A stretch of 64,000 nt of DNA from Salinimicrobium terrae DSM 17865 (lineage in GTDB: Bacteria > Bacteroidota > Bacteroidia > Flavobacteriales > Flavobacteriaceae). Shown piece by piece: positions 9,030 through 18,295 of the stretch. A model generated the notes under the pieces. That model saw nothing but the letters and a program-made list of their open reading frames with translations, was not told the origin of the DNA and did not search any database. Positions within the stretch are counted from its first letter, which is position 1. Each line of letters opens with the position of its first letter. The position numbers were made by a program, and so were the translations under genes. The DNA is taken from contig NZ_AUKI01000017.1 of the NCBI RefSeq assembly GCF_000424665.1, positions 248,001 through 312,000 of the forward strand. The letters run 5' to 3'.

Positions 9030-11498
9030 ATGATCAAAAAGAGTTATTTTTTTCCTGCCTTATTCCTTTTTCTGAACTTTCTTTATTCTTGTGATAGTTC
9101 TTCTCCTGAAGAATTTCAAACTGAAAGAAAAACTTCTTTTAATGAGGACTGGCAGTTCAGGCTTGGAGATTCTCTCGAAAATGATGTTTCAGAAGAGGAA
9201 TGGAGAACCTTAAATCTTCCTCACGACTGGAGTATTGAAGGGGAATTCAGCCCCGAGCATCCTGCCGGAGTTGGAGGTGGAGCTCTGCCCGGAGGTTTAG
9301 GCTGGTACAAAAAGAATTTTACAATTGCAGAAAGCGATAGCACAAAATTAACTACCGTAACTTTTGACGGGGTGTACCAGAACAGTAAGGTCTGGATAAA
9401 CGGAAATTACCTGGGTAACAGGCCTAACGGTTATATTGGTTTTCAATACGATCTTACTCCTTACCTCAATTATGGAGATGAGCAAAATGAAATTCTCGTA
9501 AAGGTTGATAATTCAGATCAACCGAATTCCCGGTGGTATTCAGGCTCAGGAATAAACAGGAATGTTTGGCTGGGACAAACAAATAAATTACACGTGCCTC
9601 AATGGGGAACTTTTGTAACTACTCCTACCGTAAGCAAAGACAGCGCCCTAGTTCAGATAGAAGTTGAAGTGGCTAATAACTATAGCGGGGTCAAAAATGG
9701 CATTTTAGAGACCTCTTTATTTTATAAGGATCAGGAGGTAAATTCAGCGGCTGAAGAATTTGAAATTCAGGCGCAGGATACTTCCGAAGTAACTCAGCAA
9801 ATAAAGGTTTTGCAACCTCAATTATGGTCGGTAGAAGACCCGCAACTTTATTCCGCAGTGACAAAAATTAAGGTTGACGGAGAAATTGTCGATGAATACA
9901 CCACTCAGTTTGGGATCAGGGACTTTCGATTTGACCTGGAAGAAGGTTTTATCCTGAATGGGGAACAGGTAAAGATCAAGGGAGTCAATAATCATCATGA
10001 TCTTGGTCCTTTGGGTGCCGCCGTCAATACAAGGGCTATTGAGCGCCAGCTTGAGATCATGAAAGAAATGGGAGTTAACGGAATAAGAACCGCCCATAAT
10101 CCTCCGGCTCCTGAACTACTGGAACTAACAGACAAAATGGGCTTTATTGTAATGGCCGAGTCATTTGACATGTGGGAACAGGGCAAAACAGAAAATGATT
10201 ACAGTAATTACTGGGAAGAATGGCATGAGCGTGATATGAGAGATATGCTCCTTCGCGATCGTAACCATCCAAGTATTTTTATTTGGAGCATAGGTAACGA
10301 GGTGCCCGAGCAATGGAGTGAACGTGGTGCAGAAATAGGACGGGAGCTGGCTCGAATTACAAAAGAGGTGGATCCTACCCGCCCTGTCACAGCCGGAATG
10401 AATCCCCCAATCCACACAGGCCAAGAGGACGTGACCCTACAGTTTGATGAACCTCAACAACCGAATGCTCTCGCCGGATCGGGTGCGCTGGATCTTATTG
10501 GTTACAATTATGCGCATCAAACTTACCCGAAACACCAGGTGAACTTTCCCAATACTCCATTTATAGCTACTGAAACTACTTCGGCTTTGGCTACGAGAGG
10601 TTATTACGAATTTCCTTCAGACACTATAAAGATCTGGCCGGTGCGCTGGGACATTCCTTTTGACGGAGGGAATCCCGATCACACGATTTCAGCTTTTGAT
10701 CAGGTGAGGACGCCATGGGGCTCTACTCATGAAGCAACCTGGAAAGTCATTAAAAAACATGATTTCCTTTCAGGATTCTACATCTGGACAGGATTCGATT
10801 ATTTAGGTGAACCAACTCCCTACGGATGGCCTTCCAGAAGTTCCTACTTCGGAATTGTGGATCTCGCAGGTTTTCCTAAAGACACTTACTACATGTACAA
10901 AAGTGAATGGACAGATGAACCTGTACTTCATCTTTTGCCTCACTGGAATTGGGAAGAAGGAAAAATTGTAGATGTTTGGGCATACTACAACAATGCTGAT
11001 GAGGTAGAGCTTTTCCTGAATGGGGAATCTGTGGGTACAAAACGAAAAGAAGGAGATGACCTGCACGTGATGTGGCGATTTCCTTTCAAAAAGGGCACTT
11101 TGAAAGCTGTTTCCAGAAAAGATGGAAAAGTAGTTCTTGAAAAAGAAATAAAAACCGCCGGAGAGCCTGCCAAATTAGTTATGCAGCCGGACAGGAGTAC
11201 CATCAAGGCAGATGGACAGGACCTGTCTTTTATAACGGTTGATATTACAGATGAAAATGGCACCCTTGCGCCAAGAGCCGATAATGTTGTTCATTTTGAG
11301 GTAACTGGCGGTGCGGAAATAATAGGAGTTGCCAGCGGTGACCCCACCAGTCATGAGTCTTTTAAAGGAACTTCACATTCCGCCTTAAGTGGAAAAGTTC
11401 TGGTGATAATCCGGGCCGGAAAAGAAGCAGGGCCGGTGGAAGTTACTGCCACTGCAGACGGTCTTCAGAAAGCAACAACAACGATTAATCTTGAATAG
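9030..11498 (+). CDS. GH2 family beta-galactosidase-like lipoprotein
   Basis: 822-residue glycoside hydrolase family 2 enzyme. Lipobox ends at Cys21 (NFLYSC). Domains in order: N-terminal sugar-binding sandwich (FNEDWQFRLGD, LNLPHDWSIEGEF, GLGWYKKNF), Ig-like GH2 domain, TIM barrel with acid/base Glu424 in WSIGNEVPEQW and nucleophile Glu515 in FIATETTSALATRG, a DUF4982-type domain (ADEVELFLNGESVG), and a C-terminal Ig-like domain. The TET nucleophile context is that of the DUF4982-containing beta-galactosidases. In this locus it would remove beta-galactose from xyloglucan side chains; galactoside versus other beta-glycoside specificity is inferred. The start is the ATG at 9030; a TTG one codon upstream is less likely. 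The next gene begins 4 bp after its stop. Confidence 0.88.
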   Translation: MIKKSYFFPALFLFLNFLYSCDSSSPEEFQTERKTSFNEDWQFRLGDSLENDVSEEEWRTLNLPHDWSIEGEFSPEHPAGVGGGALPGGLGWYKKNFTIAESDSTKLTTVTFDGVYQNSKVWINGNYLGNRPNGYIGFQYDLTPYLNYGDEQNEILVKVDNSDQPNSRWYSGSGINRNVWLGQTNKLHVPQWGTFVTTPTVSKDSALVQIEVEVANNYSGVKNGILETSLFYKDQEVNSAAEEFEIQAQDTSEVTQQIKVLQPQLWSVEDPQLYSAVTKIKVDGEIVDEYTTQFGIRDFRFDLEEGFILNGEQVKIKGVNNHHDLGPLGAAVNTRAIERQLEIMKEMGVNGIRTAHNPPAPELLELTDKMGFIVMAESFDMWEQGKTENDYSNYWEEWHERDMRDMLLRDRNHPSIFIWSIGNEVPEQWSERGAEIGRELARITKEVDPTRPVTAGMNPPIHTGQEDVTLQFDEPQQPNALAGSGALDLIGYNYAHQTYPKHQVNFPNTPFIATETTSALATRGYYEFPSDTIKIWPVRWDIPFDGGNPDHTISAFDQVRTPWGSTHEATWKVIKKHDFLSGFYIWTGFDYLGEPTPYGWPSRSSYFGIVDLAGFPKDTYYMYKSEWTDEPVLHLLPHWNWEEGKIVDVWAYYNNADEVELFLNGESVGTKRKEGDDLHVMWRFPFKKGTLKAVSRKDGKVVLEKEIKTAGEPAKLVMQPDRSTIKADGQDLSFITVDITDENGTLAPRADNVVHFEVTGGAEIIGVASGDPTSHESFKGTSHSALSGKVLVIIRAGKEAGPVEVTATADGLQKATTTINLE

Positions 11499-11502
11499 AA
11501 AT

Positions 11503-13935
11503 ATGAAATTTATAGCCCCAAACAATCAGAAAATGAGAAAGAGTTGGTTATCCGGCATGGCATTACTGGTAGGTACTTTAATTAGTCTCCCAGTCACGGC
11601 ACAGCTTCAGGAAGTGGATATTTTGAACACTCCTGTGGACATCAGCGAAGATTTTGTTGACTACAACAATACTTTTTATTTTGCCGATGAACTAGTGGAT
11701 TTTAATCCTCAAACCGGGATGGGAACAGTTAAGTACCTGCGGCACGATTACCAGACCAGGCAAGCCTTTAATAATATGCTTATGCGACCTGTGCCCGTTG
11801 AGGCTAATGAATTTCCAACGACTGAATACGAAGTCTCTCCCGAATTACCTCTCCAGATTCAATTCGTTTCTGACCGTACTATAAGGATAAAAATGGCCTC
11901 GGGACCACAATTCCATAAGCAGGAAGAATCTTTAATGCTAGTTGATGGTACTGCACCAAACCGCCCGGAACTTTGGAACTACTCAAAGATTGAAGGCGGT
12001 CACAGTTACTCCAATGAATACGGAAGAGTTGAAATTCTGGCTAAACCCTGGCATGTTAAACTATATGATGAAACCGGGAAATTGCTCACCAGTACCTTGC
12101 ACAGTTCAGATGTGACGAGTACATATACTCCGGTGCTTCCGTTCTCTTATGTACGAAGGAACAGCGATTACTCTCGTAGTATGGCAGCCGTTTTGAGCCT
12201 TGAGCCGGGTGAAAAGATCTTCGGACTCGGAGAATCTTTTACTCAATTCAACAAGCGGGGTCAAAAAGTGGTTTTATGGGTTGATGATGCAAACGGGGTT
12301 CAGAATGAGACCATGTATAAACCTATCCCGTTTTACATGAGCAGTCGCGGGTACGGAGTCTTTATGCACACTTCATCTCCAATTACAGTTGACTTCGGAA
12401 AATATTTTAACGCCGCCAACAACATGATGATTGGTGATGATGTCGCCGACCTTTTCTTCTTCCTTGGAGAACCAAAAGAGATTCTTGACGAATATACCGA
12501 CCTCACCGGGAAAGCAGAAATGCCGCCACTGTGGTCCTTTGGTTTCTGGATGAGCCGAATTACCTATTTTTCTGAAAAAGAAGGGCGGGAGATCGCTTCA
12601 AACCTTCGGAAATATAAAATTCCGAGTGACGTGATCCATTTTGATACCGGATGGTTTGATGTGGACTGGAGAAACAACTATGAGTTTGCTGAAGATCGTT
12701 TTGATGATCCCGTTGATATGATGAAAGACATGAAAGAAGATGGTTTTCACATATCACTTTGGCAACTACCATATTTTACTCCTCAAAATACCCTTTTTGA
12801 CGAGATAGTGGAAAAAGAACTGGCCGTAAAAGACAGAAAAGGAAATATTCCTTTTGAAGATGCCGTATTGGATTTTTCAAATCCCGAAGCTGTGGAATGG
12901 TACCAGGGAAAACTAAAACATTTGTTCGATCAGGGTGTGGGAGTTTTTAAAGTTGACTTTGGAGAAGCTGCCCCGGCGACCGGGCAATATCATTCCGGCC
13001 GCACCGGTTTTTATGAGCACAACCTTTATCCGTTGCGTTACAACAAGGCCGTGGCAGAACTTACCAAAAAAGAAAAAGGTTATTCCCTTATTTGGGCTCG
13101 CAGTACCTGGGCCGGTAGCCAACGTTACCCATTACATTGGGGAGGAGATGCGGCTACAACAAATACGGCAATGTCGGCTACCCTTCGCGGGGGACTGTCA
13201 CTTGGGTTGAGTGGTTTCAGTTTCTGGAGCCATGACGTGGGCGGCTTTGTAACAGCAGCGCCTGAGGGTCTTTATAGAAGATGGACTCCCTTTGGAATGC
13301 TTACTTCTCATGTGAGAAGTCATGGAGAGCCACCTACAGAGCCATGGCTTTACAACGAAAGTTTCCTTCAAGCCTTCAGGGAAGCAGATAACATGAGGTA
13401 TGAATTGATGCCTTACATCTACGCCCAGGCAAAAGTAAGTGCAGAACAGGGATTGCCAATGATGCGCGCACTCTTCGTCGAATTTCCCGATGATCCAGGC
13501 TCCTGGTTAATTGATGATCAATACCTTTTCGGCTCCAGCATGCTGGTGGCGCCACTTTTTGAAGAAATTACCGAAAGGGAAGTATATCTTCCTCCCGGAA
13601 AATGGATCGATTACCAAACAGGTAAAGTGTACGACAGCGGTTGGCATACCATCAAAGCCGGGGACATCCCAATTATTGCCCTTGTGAAGAATGGAACGGT
13701 AATTCCGCATATAGAATTGGCACAATCGACTCAGGACATGGACTGGTCAAAACTAGATCTGAAGGTTTATGCAGCTGAAGAAACTAATGAGGCAACCGGA
13801 AAAATTTATTTACCTGAAGGAGATGCAGTGGAAACCATTTCGGTTTCAAAAAGAGGGAGCAATTTTGAAGTTACCGAAAATCCGTTGAATGGAAAAACCA
13901 CCTTCAGAACGCAGTGGCAAAACCAGGAAAGGTAA
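11503..13935 (+). CDS. GH31 alpha-xylosidase (YicI-like)
   Basis: 810-residue retaining glycoside hydrolase family 31 enzyme with a Sec signal ending near LISLPVTAQ. The nucleophile is Asp485 in FKVDFGEAAP and the acid/base Asp549 in LHWGGDAATT; the 64-residue spacing matches YicI (Asp416/Asp482), and the surrounding LRGGLSLGLSGFSFWSHDVGGF and RWTPFGMLTSHVRSHG segments (cited in part) closely resemble YicI. The D-F-G-E nucleophile context is typical of alpha-xylosidases rather than maltases. It would remove the non-reducing-end xylose from xyloglucan oligosaccharides, exposing backbone glucose to the GH3 enzymes. Unlike the larger Bacteroides/Cellvibrio xyloglucan GH31 enzymes I see no PA14 insert. 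An upstream TTG would overlap the GH2 gene, but the ATG at 11503 (or 11533) is the better start. Confidence 0.88.
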   Translation: MKFIAPNNQKMRKSWLSGMALLVGTLISLPVTAQLQEVDILNTPVDISEDFVDYNNTFYFADELVDFNPQTGMGTVKYLRHDYQTRQAFNNMLMRPVPVEANEFPTTEYEVSPELPLQIQFVSDRTIRIKMASGPQFHKQEESLMLVDGTAPNRPELWNYSKIEGGHSYSNEYGRVEILAKPWHVKLYDETGKLLTSTLHSSDVTSTYTPVLPFSYVRRNSDYSRSMAAVLSLEPGEKIFGLGESFTQFNKRGQKVVLWVDDANGVQNETMYKPIPFYMSSRGYGVFMHTSSPITVDFGKYFNAANNMMIGDDVADLFFFLGEPKEILDEYTDLTGKAEMPPLWSFGFWMSRITYFSEKEGREIASNLRKYKIPSDVIHFDTGWFDVDWRNNYEFAEDRFDDPVDMMKDMKEDGFHISLWQLPYFTPQNTLFDEIVEKELAVKDRKGNIPFEDAVLDFSNPEAVEWYQGKLKHLFDQGVGVFKVDFGEAAPATGQYHSGRTGFYEHNLYPLRYNKAVAELTKKEKGYSLIWARSTWAGSQRYPLHWGGDAATTNTAMSATLRGGLSLGLSGFSFWSHDVGGFVTAAPEGLYRRWTPFGMLTSHVRSHGEPPTEPWLYNESFLQAFREADNMRYELMPYIYAQAKVSAEQGLPMMRALFVEFPDDPGSWLIDDQYLFGSSMLVAPLFEEITEREVYLPPGKWIDYQTGKVYDSGWHTIKAGDIPIIALVKNGTVIPHIELAQSTQDMDWSKLDLKVYAAEETNEATGKIYLPEGDAVETISVSKRGSNFEVTENPLNGKTTFRTQWQNQER

Positions 13936-14061
13936 ACCAACCTTCATGGGATAGTCCTCCTGAGCTTATTTCAGGATCGCATTCTCCTGACCACCATATA
14001 AGATTAGAAGCAGAATTTTTATCGTAGTAAGCATATTTGAAGACAATTTAAGTAATAAAAA

Positions 14062-16065
14062 ATGATCACCAGATTTATACTAATCCCCGCATTTGTTCTT
14101 TCGGTTTTTTCCTGTAATGAAGAGACAGCAAAGGTTCACGAGCTTAGTTCACCCGATGGCCAAAACAAAATAAAGCTTGAGCTCACCAATAACAATCCAA
14201 AATATTCTGTTAGCAGGGGTGAGACCGAAATAATCACCCCTTCAGAGATGGGTTTTGTTTTTAAAGACAACGACACCCTTGGGAATAATTTTGAAATCAC
14301 CGGGATTGAAGAAACCTCAAAAGATGAAACCTGGGAACAGGTTTGGGGTGAAAAAAAGCAAATAAGAAATCATTATAATGAGATGGTTGTTAATCTTCAG
14401 GAGAAATCAGGAAAGCAGAGGAAACTTCAGCTGGAGTTCCGGGCGTTTGATGATGGAGTTGCTTTTAGATATGTTTTTCCGGAGCAGGGAATTGAGGACA
14501 GCATATTTATTATGGATGAACTTACCAGCTTCAACCTTAAGGATGACGGAAAAGCCTGGTGGATCCCGGCTTATCACGAACAACGCTATGAGAATTTATT
14601 TGAAGCTTCACCGGTTAGTGAACTGGATACGGTACACACTCCTCTTACGATCGAAAGCAACAGCGGACTGGCAATCAGTTTTCACGAAGCAGATCTCGAG
14701 GATTATGCCAGTATGACTTTGACTAATACTTCCGGAAATATTCTAAAGGCCGATTTAGTTCCTTGGGCAGACGGAGTGAAAGTGCGTACTACTAATTCAT
14801 TTACTACTCCATGGCGAACTCTTCAAATTGGGGAAGAACCCATAGATCTTATAACTTCTTATTTGATTCTTAACTTAAATGATCCAAATACAATAGACGA
14901 TACCAGCTGGATAGAGCCTGTTAAATATCTTGGGATTTGGTGGGGAATGCATATTGGGAAATACACTTTTTGGGAAGGTCCCGATCATGGAGCGTCTACT
15001 AAGAATGCTAAAGAACATATTGATTATGCCAACCAGCTGAGAATTGACCACTTATTGATCGAGGGTTGGAATAAGGGCTGGACGCCGGATTGGTACCAAA
15101 ATGCGATGCATCAATTCAGTTTCACTGATGCTACAGATGACTTTGATCTTAAAGAAGTGACCGATTATGCTGCAGAAAACGGGGTGCAAATCATTGGCTA
15201 CCATGAAACCGGGTCCAACATTGACAACTACCTGCAGCAGATAGACAGTGCTTTTGCATTGTACAACAAAATGGGAATTCGTGATGTGAAAATTGGCCAC
15301 GTAGGTTCTATGCTAAATATGAAGGAATGGCACCATGGACAGTTCGGGGTAAATTATTTCAGATATGTTCTGAAAAAAGCTGCCGAATATAACCTCACGG
15401 TGCTTTTCCATGAGCCGATCAAAGACACAGGAGAAAGACGTACCTATCCTAATATGATGGCCCGTGAAGGTGCCCGCGGAATAGAATATAATGCGTGGAG
15501 TGAAGGTAATCCTCCCGACCATGTGACTATTTTACCATTTACTCGCTTCCTTGCGGGACCTATGGATTTTACCGCCGGAATTCTGGATGTTGAGATAAGC
15601 CAGGGCTACCCCGGAAGAAGGGTTCACTCCACTTCTGCCAAACAATTGGCGTTGTTAGTGACCGTGTATTCTCCAATCCAGATGCTGGCCGATCTACCGG
15701 AAAATTACGTAGGTAAACCCGAATTCCAATTCCTAAAGGATGTGCCGATAGACTGGGCAGACACAAAAATTTTAAACGGAGAAATTGGAGATTACATCAC
15801 GACAGTAAGAAAGGATATCGACAGCGATGACTGGTATCTTGGCAGCATTACAGATGAAAATGCACGCGACCTGGAAATTTCCCTTTCCTTCCTGGATGAT
15901 GATGCTAAATATGAAGCACAAATCTATGCGGATGCTGAAGGAACAGGACTTGACAATAATCCTGAAAAGGTGGAAATAACCTCCAGGGAAGTAACTGCAT
16001 CAGATTCTCTAACTCTTGAACTGGGTGCCAGTGGTGGAACTGCAATAAGATTTAAGAAAATATAA
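14062..16065 (+). CDS. GH97 family glycosidase, inverting (SusB-type) active site
   Basis: 667-residue lipoprotein (lipobox to Cys18, LSVFSC). N-terminal beta-sandwich (about 25-280) and a TIM barrel with the GH97 signature TYPNMMAREGARGIEY followed by TILPFTRFLAGPMDFT. The glutamates can be matched to SusB by spacing: Glu382 (YHETG) to Glu439, Glu451 (FHEP) to Glu508, Glu469 to Glu526 and Glu475 to Glu532. The 69-residue distance between the first two equals that in SusB. This is the inverting alpha-glucosidase arrangement, not the retaining alpha-galactosidase one with a nucleophilic Asp. Its job in a xyloglucan locus is not obvious; it could trim alpha-linked sugars from other plant glycans or act on an unrecognised side chain. 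The gene follows GH31 after 126 bp. Confidence 0.87.
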   Translation: MITRFILIPAFVLSVFSCNEETAKVHELSSPDGQNKIKLELTNNNPKYSVSRGETEIITPSEMGFVFKDNDTLGNNFEITGIEETSKDETWEQVWGEKKQIRNHYNEMVVNLQEKSGKQRKLQLEFRAFDDGVAFRYVFPEQGIEDSIFIMDELTSFNLKDDGKAWWIPAYHEQRYENLFEASPVSELDTVHTPLTIESNSGLAISFHEADLEDYASMTLTNTSGNILKADLVPWADGVKVRTTNSFTTPWRTLQIGEEPIDLITSYLILNLNDPNTIDDTSWIEPVKYLGIWWGMHIGKYTFWEGPDHGASTKNAKEHIDYANQLRIDHLLIEGWNKGWTPDWYQNAMHQFSFTDATDDFDLKEVTDYAAENGVQIIGYHETGSNIDNYLQQIDSAFALYNKMGIRDVKIGHVGSMLNMKEWHHGQFGVNYFRYVLKKAAEYNLTVLFHEPIKDTGERRTYPNMMAREGARGIEYNAWSEGNPPDHVTILPFTRFLAGPMDFTAGILDVEISQGYPGRRVHSTSAKQLALLVTVYSPIQMLADLPENYVGKPEFQFLKDVPIDWADTKILNGEIGDYITTVRKDIDSDDWYLGSITDENARDLEISLSFLDDDAKYEAQIYADAEGTGLDNNPEKVEITSREVTASDSLTLELGASGGTAIRFKKI

Positions 16066-16117
16066 GATAGCCGGGGAAAAGTCTGGTTAAGCACCGGCAT
16101 CTCTAGAAATTAAAATC

Positions 16118-18286
16118 ATGTTCAAAACTTTTAAATATATTCTTTTGTTTGTTTTTGCCCCAACCCTGTGGGCACAACAGGGCTATGAATATCCTTTTCA
16201 GGATCCATCTCTGGACACTGAAGAGCGAATCGATAATCTGCTGTCTGTGATGACACTGGATGAGAAGATTAAAGCTTTGAGTACTAATCCTTCAATACCA
16301 AGATTAGGCGTTAAAGGGACGGGACACGTGGAAGGACTTCACGGACTTGCCCTGGGTGGACCTGCAGGCTGGGAAGGCAGAAATCGGGAAGTACAGGTCA
16401 CCACCACCTTTCCACAAGCCTATGGACTTGGGGAAACATGGGACAGGGAATTAATTCAAAAAGTTGCTGCGGCTGAAGGTCTTGAGGCCCGATATGCCTT
16501 TCAGAAATACAACCACGGCGGACTCGTTGTTCGTGCCCCCAACGCCGATCTCGCAAGAGATCCACGATGGGGACGTACTGAAGAAAGCTATGGAGAAGAC
16601 GCATTTTTGGCAGGGGAATTAACAGTGGCTTTTGTAAAAGGCCTGCAGGGAAATGATTCAAATTACTGGCAAACCGCTTCTTTAATGAAGCATTTTCTGG
16701 CAAACAGCAATGAAGATGGACGTACTTATACTTCATCAGATTTTGATGAGCGGTTGTGGAGAGAGTACTACGCTTTACCTTTCAAAAAGGGCATTCTGGA
16801 AGGAGGTTCCAGGGCATATATGGCTGCTTATAATAAAGTCAATGGAATTCCTGCCACCGTTCATCCCATGCTCAAAAAGATCACGGTGAATGAATGGGGA
16901 CAAAACGGGATCATTTGTACAGATGGTGGTGCGTTCAAGCTGCTCCTTTCAGATCACAAATATTATGAAGATAAATACCTGGGAGCCGCTGCTGTTATTA
17001 AAGCCGGAATCAACCAGTTCCTGGACGAATATACCGAAGCTGTTTACGGCGCAATCGCCAACGGTTACCTTTCCGAAGCTGATATTGATGAGGTAATCCG
17101 TGGAAATTATCGTGTCATGCTCAAGTTGGGAATGCTGGATCCTGCTGAAAATAATCTTTTCACCAAAATTGGGACCGGAAAAGATACTATCGATCCCTGG
17201 ACTACTGAACAGCATAAGCAGTTGTCCTTGGAAGCAACCCGAAAGTCTATTGTACTTCTTAAAAATGATCCTAAACAGAACCTTTTACCGCTCAACAAAA
17301 ATAGGATTAAGACCCTTGCCGTAATAGGTTCACGTGCAGATGAGGTGCTTTTGGACTGGTACAGTGGAACTCCGCCGTACCGGGTAACTCCTTTGGAAGG
17401 AATTAAAAATAAAATTGGTGAAGATGTGGAAATCCTTACTGCCGAGAACAATGCAGATGGAAAAGCTGCTGAAATTGCAGCAAAGGCCGACGTTGCTATT
17501 GTTCTGGTAGGAAATCATCCCACTTGTAATGCAGGTTGGGCCGATTGCCCCGTGCCAAGCGAAGGAAAAGAATCTGTAGACCGGCAGTCGCTTATTCTCG
17601 AATACGAAGACCTTATAAAAATTGTTCATCAGGCAAATCCAAATACGGCCGTAGTCCTTATCAGCAGTTTTCCTTATGCTATTAACTGGACAGAGGAGAA
17701 CATTCCGGCTATAGTGCATATGACGCAGAACAGTCAGGAATTAGGCAACGGACTGGCAGATGTGCTTTTTGGAGACTACAATCCGGCAGGAAGACTCACG
17801 CAAACCTGGGTAAAAAGTATAACAGACCTGCCTCCATTGATGGACTACAATATCAGGAATGGAAGAACCTATATGTATTTTGAAGGTGAGCCGTTGTATG
17901 CATTTGGCCACGGTTTAAGTTATACCGACTTCAGGTATGAAGGAGTTGAGGTGGATAAAAATACTCTTCAGGAAGGTGAAACTGCTACTGTAAAAGTAAA
18001 AATCTGGAACACCGGGAAAATGGACGGCGAGGAAGTCGTTCAGCTCTACGTGAAGCACTTAGATTCTTCAGTAGAGCGACCTATTAAAGAATTAAAAGGT
18101 TTCCGACGAGTGCCGGTACCCGCGGGAAAAACTGTGACAGTTGACCTTCCGCTTAAAGCTGAAGATCTAACATACTGGAACGTCCATACACAACAGTTCG
18201 AATTGGAAGAAGGAAAAATTGAAATCCAGGTAGGTGGAGCTTCAGATATGGTCTCCAAAACTAAAATAATAAGCATTCAGAAATAA
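16118..18286 (+). CDS. GH3 glycosidase, beta-xylosidase/beta-glucosidase-like
   Basis: 722-residue family 3 enzyme with a Sec signal (APTLWA/QQ). Layout: N-terminal TIM barrel with PNADLARDPRWGRTEESYGED, alpha/beta sandwich, and a C-terminal fibronectin-like domain (ELKGFRRVPVPAGKT). The nucleophile is Asp269 in IICTDGGAF. This differs from the V/T-S/T-DW context of the other three GH3 proteins in the window, and the DPRWGR-E-YGED block is the form common in beta-xylosidase-like members. It could act on beta-glucosides or beta-xylosides released from the xyloglucan backbone and side chains; I cannot decide between them by eye. The next GH3 gene begins 9 bp after its stop. Confidence 0.88.
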   Translation: MFKTFKYILLFVFAPTLWAQQGYEYPFQDPSLDTEERIDNLLSVMTLDEKIKALSTNPSIPRLGVKGTGHVEGLHGLALGGPAGWEGRNREVQVTTTFPQAYGLGETWDRELIQKVAAAEGLEARYAFQKYNHGGLVVRAPNADLARDPRWGRTEESYGEDAFLAGELTVAFVKGLQGNDSNYWQTASLMKHFLANSNEDGRTYTSSDFDERLWREYYALPFKKGILEGGSRAYMAAYNKVNGIPATVHPMLKKITVNEWGQNGIICTDGGAFKLLLSDHKYYEDKYLGAAAVIKAGINQFLDEYTEAVYGAIANGYLSEADIDEVIRGNYRVMLKLGMLDPAENNLFTKIGTGKDTIDPWTTEQHKQLSLEATRKSIVLLKNDPKQNLLPLNKNRIKTLAVIGSRADEVLLDWYSGTPPYRVTPLEGIKNKIGEDVEILTAENNADGKAAEIAAKADVAIVLVGNHPTCNAGWADCPVPSEGKESVDRQSLILEYEDLIKIVHQANPNTAVVLISSFPYAINWTEENIPAIVHMTQNSQELGNGLADVLFGDYNPAGRLTQTWVKSITDLPPLMDYNIRNGRTYMYFEGEPLYAFGHGLSYTDFRYEGVEVDKNTLQEGETATVKVKIWNTGKMDGEEVVQLYVKHLDSSVERPIKELKGFRRVPVPAGKTVTVDLPLKAEDLTYWNVHTQQFELEEGKIEIQVGGASDMVSKTKIISIQK

Positions 18287-18295
18287 ATATTGATT

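Noticed and set aside
9691-9709. TCAAAAATGGCATTTTAGA inside the GH2 gene (similar at 50160, 58471, 58677)
   Set aside because: These encode ordinary Lys-Asn-Gly/Ala-Ile-Leu peptides within conserved proteins; coincidence of codon use rather than copies of the gene-end palindrome.
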